From JBAWXE01 sp037144255 (GTDB lineage Bacteria; Bacteroidota; Bacteroidia; Chitinophagales; Chitinophagaceae), in assembly GCA_037144255.1 (NCBI GenBank), contig JBAWXE010000100.1:1-9834 (forward strand): 9,834 bases of DNA. The letters run 5' to 3'. The stretch's first letter is position 1, and every line of letters begins with the position of its first letter. Below the pieces are notes generated by a model. It did not search any database. It was not told the origin of the DNA and was given only the letters and a program-made list of their open reading frames with translations. The position numbers were made by a program, and so were the translations under genes. Below, piece by piece: positions 7,319 through 9,834 of the stretch.

Positions 7319-7573
7319 CTATTTAACTTGGTATGTAGAATGTTGTTCTATATTGACTTGCTGCACTTGAAGACGCTTTTGGTGTACTTTTTTGACACCA
7401 TAACCCACACCAGCAATCAACAATAAACTAATTCCACCATCCAACGGTACCGTATCCTGAGTATCGCCACCACTTCCATTATCGAATGGTGGCGGTTGAG
7501 CTATTACATATGTCGGCACTATTAACCCAAAAATAAGAACTGTAAAAATTATTATTCTATTTATTCCTTTCAT
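7319..7573 (-). CDS. Small secreted protein with PID-CTERM-like C-terminal sorting signal
   Basis: An 84-residue exported protein. Residues 1-25 are a signal peptide (basic MKGINR, hydrophobic core, likely cut after TYVIA before QPPPF). A short Pro/Gly/Asp-rich linker (26-42, PPPFDNGSGGDTQDT) precedes VPLDGGISLLLIAGVGYGVKK at 42-62: a P-L-D-G-G motif, a short hydrophobic segment and a basic pair. From family knowledge this resembles the PID-CTERM putative sorting domain of Bacteroidota, presumed to be handled by an exosortase-like enzyme; that enzyme is not in this window. A 22-residue Gln/Lys-rich tail follows (VHQKRLQVQQVNIEQHSTYQ), longer than a usual sorting tail. There is almost no mature domain, so its role is unknown. 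It starts 53 bases after the stop of the T9SS protein gene in the same direction and is probably co-transcribed with it. A plain membrane-anchored microprotein is the alternative. Confidence 0.7.
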   Translation of the reverse strand: MKGINRIIIFTVLIFGLIVPTYVIAQPPPFDNGSGGDTQDTVPLDGGISLLLIAGVGYGVKKVHQKRLQVQQVNIEQHSTYQVK

Positions 7574-7626
7574 TCTTTGCCGCTTTCGTTCTTAATATTA
7601 ATAATCCTCCGTTAATAATTCCAATC

Positions 7627-9834
7627 TTACTTCTTCACCAGTTGTTTAGTGATGGTCTCAGTACCACATGTGATCCTCACCATATAGATGCCCGCTGACA
7701 GGTTCTGTAATGGTACACTCACCTTAGCACTGCTCACATCCTTAACATTCACACTGTACACTTCCTGACCACTCACATTACTGATAGCGATCTGTGCCGT
7801 ACTGCCCTTCTCTGCTCCCTCAAAACTAATATTGGTCATATCCGTAGCAGGGTTAGGACTGATGTTCACACTGAAATGGGTTCCGCTTGTCGTAGTTGTA
7901 GTCGGGGTAGGGCTAATACCTGTAGTACTGATCGTTCCGTTCAACTGGAAGCGACCTTCGCCCTGACTCAGACTGTCTGTTGACAATACATTGAAGGTAT
8001 ATTCTGTACCGGGTGCTAACGGTTGTACCACATTCAGATAGTTATCCATCAGGTACAAACTGTAGTTAGATGGAAGGTCCATAGAATGTACCTTGATCTT
8101 ATACTGCTGTGCCGTAGGTACTGTTATTCCTAATGGTATCATCATATTGTTAACAAACGGACGTACATCCACTGACAACTTCTTATTGTCTGATGACTTA
8201 CTATAGAAGTTCAGACTCGGGTTAGTTGCCTTGTCGCCATCCATATTATCCTTAGCAGCTGATGCCTGACCATTGAACACCGTGTACATCCTATCCCAGT
8301 AGATACTGTCATTATTGCTGTACACTCGGAACTCTACTCTGCCAGGTACACTACTATTCGTACGGAAGGCCATATTATCATCCGTAGCAACTTTATCAGA
8401 TTCATTAAAGATCAATGAATCTCCTGTAGCTGCTGCACTCACTACGAACGCTCCATGTATTGGCAAATAGTAATCATCCGCCGGATCATTCGATATAGCC
8501 TGTGTATTGTATCCTCCCAATGTCCCTTGTTCTGCATCCCATACCCAATATGCTCCACCACTTACCTGACCACTCTGTGACGCTGCATACATTATTGGTC
8601 GCAGATTCACTGATGATGGATAAGGGTTACCTAAAACATTCGAATTAGAGAATGGTCCCTTTACCATATGTATCACTTGAGTACCTGTATTCACATTACC
8701 GGATGTCTGGAAGGTGACAGGTGTTGGTATTGGCGTACTTGTCAGACCAAAGCCTTTAGGACCACGTACCAATACACGTATTGCTTCATATTTGTTCCAA
8801 CTGTTCGAATCATTCGTTGTAGATACCAAAGCCGAGGTGAATGCTCTCCATCCCAGATCATTACCATTAGGTGCATATGTACCACCTCTCATAGGATCAT
8901 ACCAGTATGCAGATGGATTATTGGTAGCTGTTGTAGTAAAGCCATTCGCTGAACCACCTGCACCTGTAATATCAACATCTTTCGTCAATTCAGGATTCAG
9001 GGCTACTGCTGTCTGGTATGGATGGGCAAAGAATCGGTAGCAACGACGGCCTCCAGGTACATAACGCTGTATCTGTACATCACCACTGATACTGCCTCCG
9101 TTCATCGTACCGATACTACCTGTACCGCCAGGACCTGATACCAAGACAAACGAATTGTTAGTAACCAAAGTACCTGCATTCAATGTAACAACACCTGTTA
9201 CTTTCAATGAATCGCCGCCTGTAGTATCTACTGTGATCGTAGAAGTATTGCTGACAGTAAGATTACCAACAGATCCCGTACCTCCAATGTTCTGTGGTGT
9301 AGTACCGTTCAGTACAACTTCACCTCCACCTCCGATATTTCCACTCAGGGTCAGGTCACCACTCACTTGGAGACTACTACCTGCTGATAAGGTGATCGCA
9401 GCTCCGGTATCTACTGACAGATTCTGTGCTGTGATCGTTACCGCGCCAGGTACATTAGGGGTATACGGAGTTCCTGCAGGAACCAATATAGGGGTCGTTG
9501 CCGTTGGAACACCACCACACCAGTTGCTTGGATTGCTCCAAACAGTATCAGCTATTCCAAGCCATGTATCAGGACCTACATTCAGTACCACACTGTCTAC
9601 TGTAGGTGATGAACATGATGTATTTGATACACTTACTAATTTGTATACTAAAGTATCTATCAAAGTACCGGTATTGAACGTAGCAAATCCACTACCATTC
9701 AAACTCAGGCTCTGATTAGATCCTCCATTCAATGTATAGGTCAACGATCCATTAGCCGGTCCACCGCTAAAGTTGATATCTGCATTCAAGCCTGCACATA
9801 ATGTGTAAGGACTAGCATGACCACTGATACTGAT
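7627..9834 (-). CDS. T9SS type A sorting domain surface protein, 5' end beyond the window
   Basis: The reading frame is open to the right edge, so only the C-terminal 735 residues are seen; no start codon is in view. An apparent start at 9789 is just an internal TTG leucine codon. Numbered from the edge, residues 1 to about 86 are one Ig/PKD-like repeat of adhesin type (SISGHASPYTLCAG, LTYTLNGGSNQSL, YKLVSVSNTSCS). A WLGIADTVWSNPSNWCGG motif at 91-108 and a Leu/Gly-rich stretch with strand repeats (about 125-250) suggest a beta-solenoid-like region. Then comes a long extracellular region with HPYQTAV and VLGNPYPSSVNL, a common signature in Bacteroidota surface proteins. The last 83 residues (653-735) are a T9SS type A domain: NISPNPATD, ISNVSGQEVY, LSAGIYMVRI, ending KQLVKK. 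The protein should be secreted through the outer membrane and attached or released. Base composition is richer in G+C than neighbouring genes. Adhesion is an inference. Confidence 0.88.
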   Translation of the reverse strand: MSISGHASPYTLCAGLNADINFSGGPANGSLTYTLNGGSNQSLSLNGSGFATFNTGTLIDTLVYKLVSVSNTSCSSPTVDSVVLNVGPDTWLGIADTVWSNPSNWCGGVPTATTPILVPAGTPYTPNVPGAVTITAQNLSVDTGAAITLSAGSSLQVSGDLTLSGNIGGGGEVVLNGTTPQNIGGTGSVGNLTVSNTSTITVDTTGGDSLKVTGVVTLNAGTLVTNNSFVLVSGPGGTGSIGTMNGGSISGDVQIQRYVPGGRRCYRFFAHPYQTAVALNPELTKDVDITGAGGSANGFTTTATNNPSAYWYDPMRGGTYAPNGNDLGWRAFTSALVSTTNDSNSWNKYEAIRVLVRGPKGFGLTSTPIPTPVTFQTSGNVNTGTQVIHMVKGPFSNSNVLGNPYPSSVNLRPIMYAASQSGQVSGGAYWVWDAEQGTLGGYNTQAISNDPADDYYLPIHGAFVVSAAATGDSLIFNESDKVATDDNMAFRTNSSVPGRVEFRVYSNNDSIYWDRMYTVFNGQASAAKDNMDGDKATNPSLNFYSKSSDNKKLSVDVRPFVNNMMIPLGITVPTAQQYKIKVHSMDLPSNYSLYLMDNYLNVVQPLAPGTEYTFNVLSTDSLSQGEGRFQLNGTISTTGISPTPTTTTTSGTHFSVNISPNPATDMTNISFEGAEKGSTAQIAISNVSGQEVYSVNVKDVSSAKVSVPLQNLSAGIYMVRITCGTETITKQLVKK

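Noticed and set aside
4990..7573. RiPP-type system: radical SAM maturase plus 84-residue precursor peptide
   Set aside because: The small protein has an ordinary signal peptide and a membrane-type sorting tail rather than a leader/core layout, a strong terminator separates the two genes, the radical SAM protein shows no visible SPASM-type Cys-rich tail, and no transporter or protease gene is nearby.
7582..7622. GGAGG upstream of the small secreted protein as a ribosome binding site, with flanking ATTATTAA direct repeats
   Set aside because: GGAGG lies about 35 bases before the ATG, too far to act as a Shine-Dalgarno sequence, and the two 8-base AT-only repeats are short enough to be chance in this AT-rich spacer.
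8668..9040. Two overlapping plus-strand frames of 94 and 108 codons
   Set aside because: Both are antisense to the surface-protein gene, overlap one another in different frames and have no recognisable motif.
9155..9715. Plus-strand open frame of 186 codons
   Set aside because: It lies wholly antisense to the T9SS surface protein and reads as a Pro/Val/Thr-rich string without motifs, which is what the reverse of a Thr/Gly/Val-rich repeat region gives. The minus frame has clear domain signatures.
9787..9789. Start codon of the surface-protein gene
   Set aside because: It is a TTG leucine codon within an open frame that continues 15 codons to the window edge with the same repeat-type sequence, and no signal peptide follows it.

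Overview
The window looks like a chromosomal segment of a Bacteroidota bacterium, plausibly a Chitinophagaceae/Sphingobacteriia-type organism (the lineage within the phylum is inference). The reasons are a C-terminal type IX secretion (T9SS) sorting domain, an outer-membrane beta-barrel protein of the carboxypeptidase-regulatory/plug type typical of this phylum, AT-rich DNA, hardly any Shine-Dalgarno sequences before starts, and possible TTTG/TATTTG-like promoter boxes.

Layout. 125-994 (+) encodes a YitT-type membrane protein. It converges, with 8 bases between stop codons, on 1003-1587 (-), a TMEM175/DUF1211-type potassium-channel protein. A 266-base divergent region (1588-1853) holds a minus-strand terminator-like hairpin, a short palindrome and weak promoter candidates. 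It leads to 1854-4289 (+), an 811-residue outer-membrane beta-barrel protein, which is followed by a clear hairpin (4330-4358). 4421-4987 (+) is thymidine kinase (tdk). It converges, with a 7-base gap, on 4995-7217 (-), a 740-residue radical SAM protein with a B12-binding-like N-terminal half, an unusual CX4CX2C cluster motif and a TTG start. A perfect 21-bp inverted repeat (7260-7304) separates that gene from 7319-7573 (-), a small secreted protein with a PLDGG-hydrophobic-KK tail resembling the PID-CTERM sorting signal. 7627-9834 (-) is the 3' part of a large T9SS-exported surface protein that runs off the right edge of the window.

How the genes relate. The T9SS protein and the small protein lie in the same direction, 53 bases apart, and share the terminator hairpin, so they probably form one transcription unit for cell-surface products. 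The other genes look like independent single-gene units: two tail-to-tail pairs and one stand-alone outer-membrane gene. I see no mobile element, CRISPR array, tRNA, rRNA or defence locus. I do not see a convincing new multi-gene system. The most unusual items are the radical SAM cluster motif, the pairing of two different surface-sorting signals in neighbouring genes, and the orphan terminator in the divergent region.
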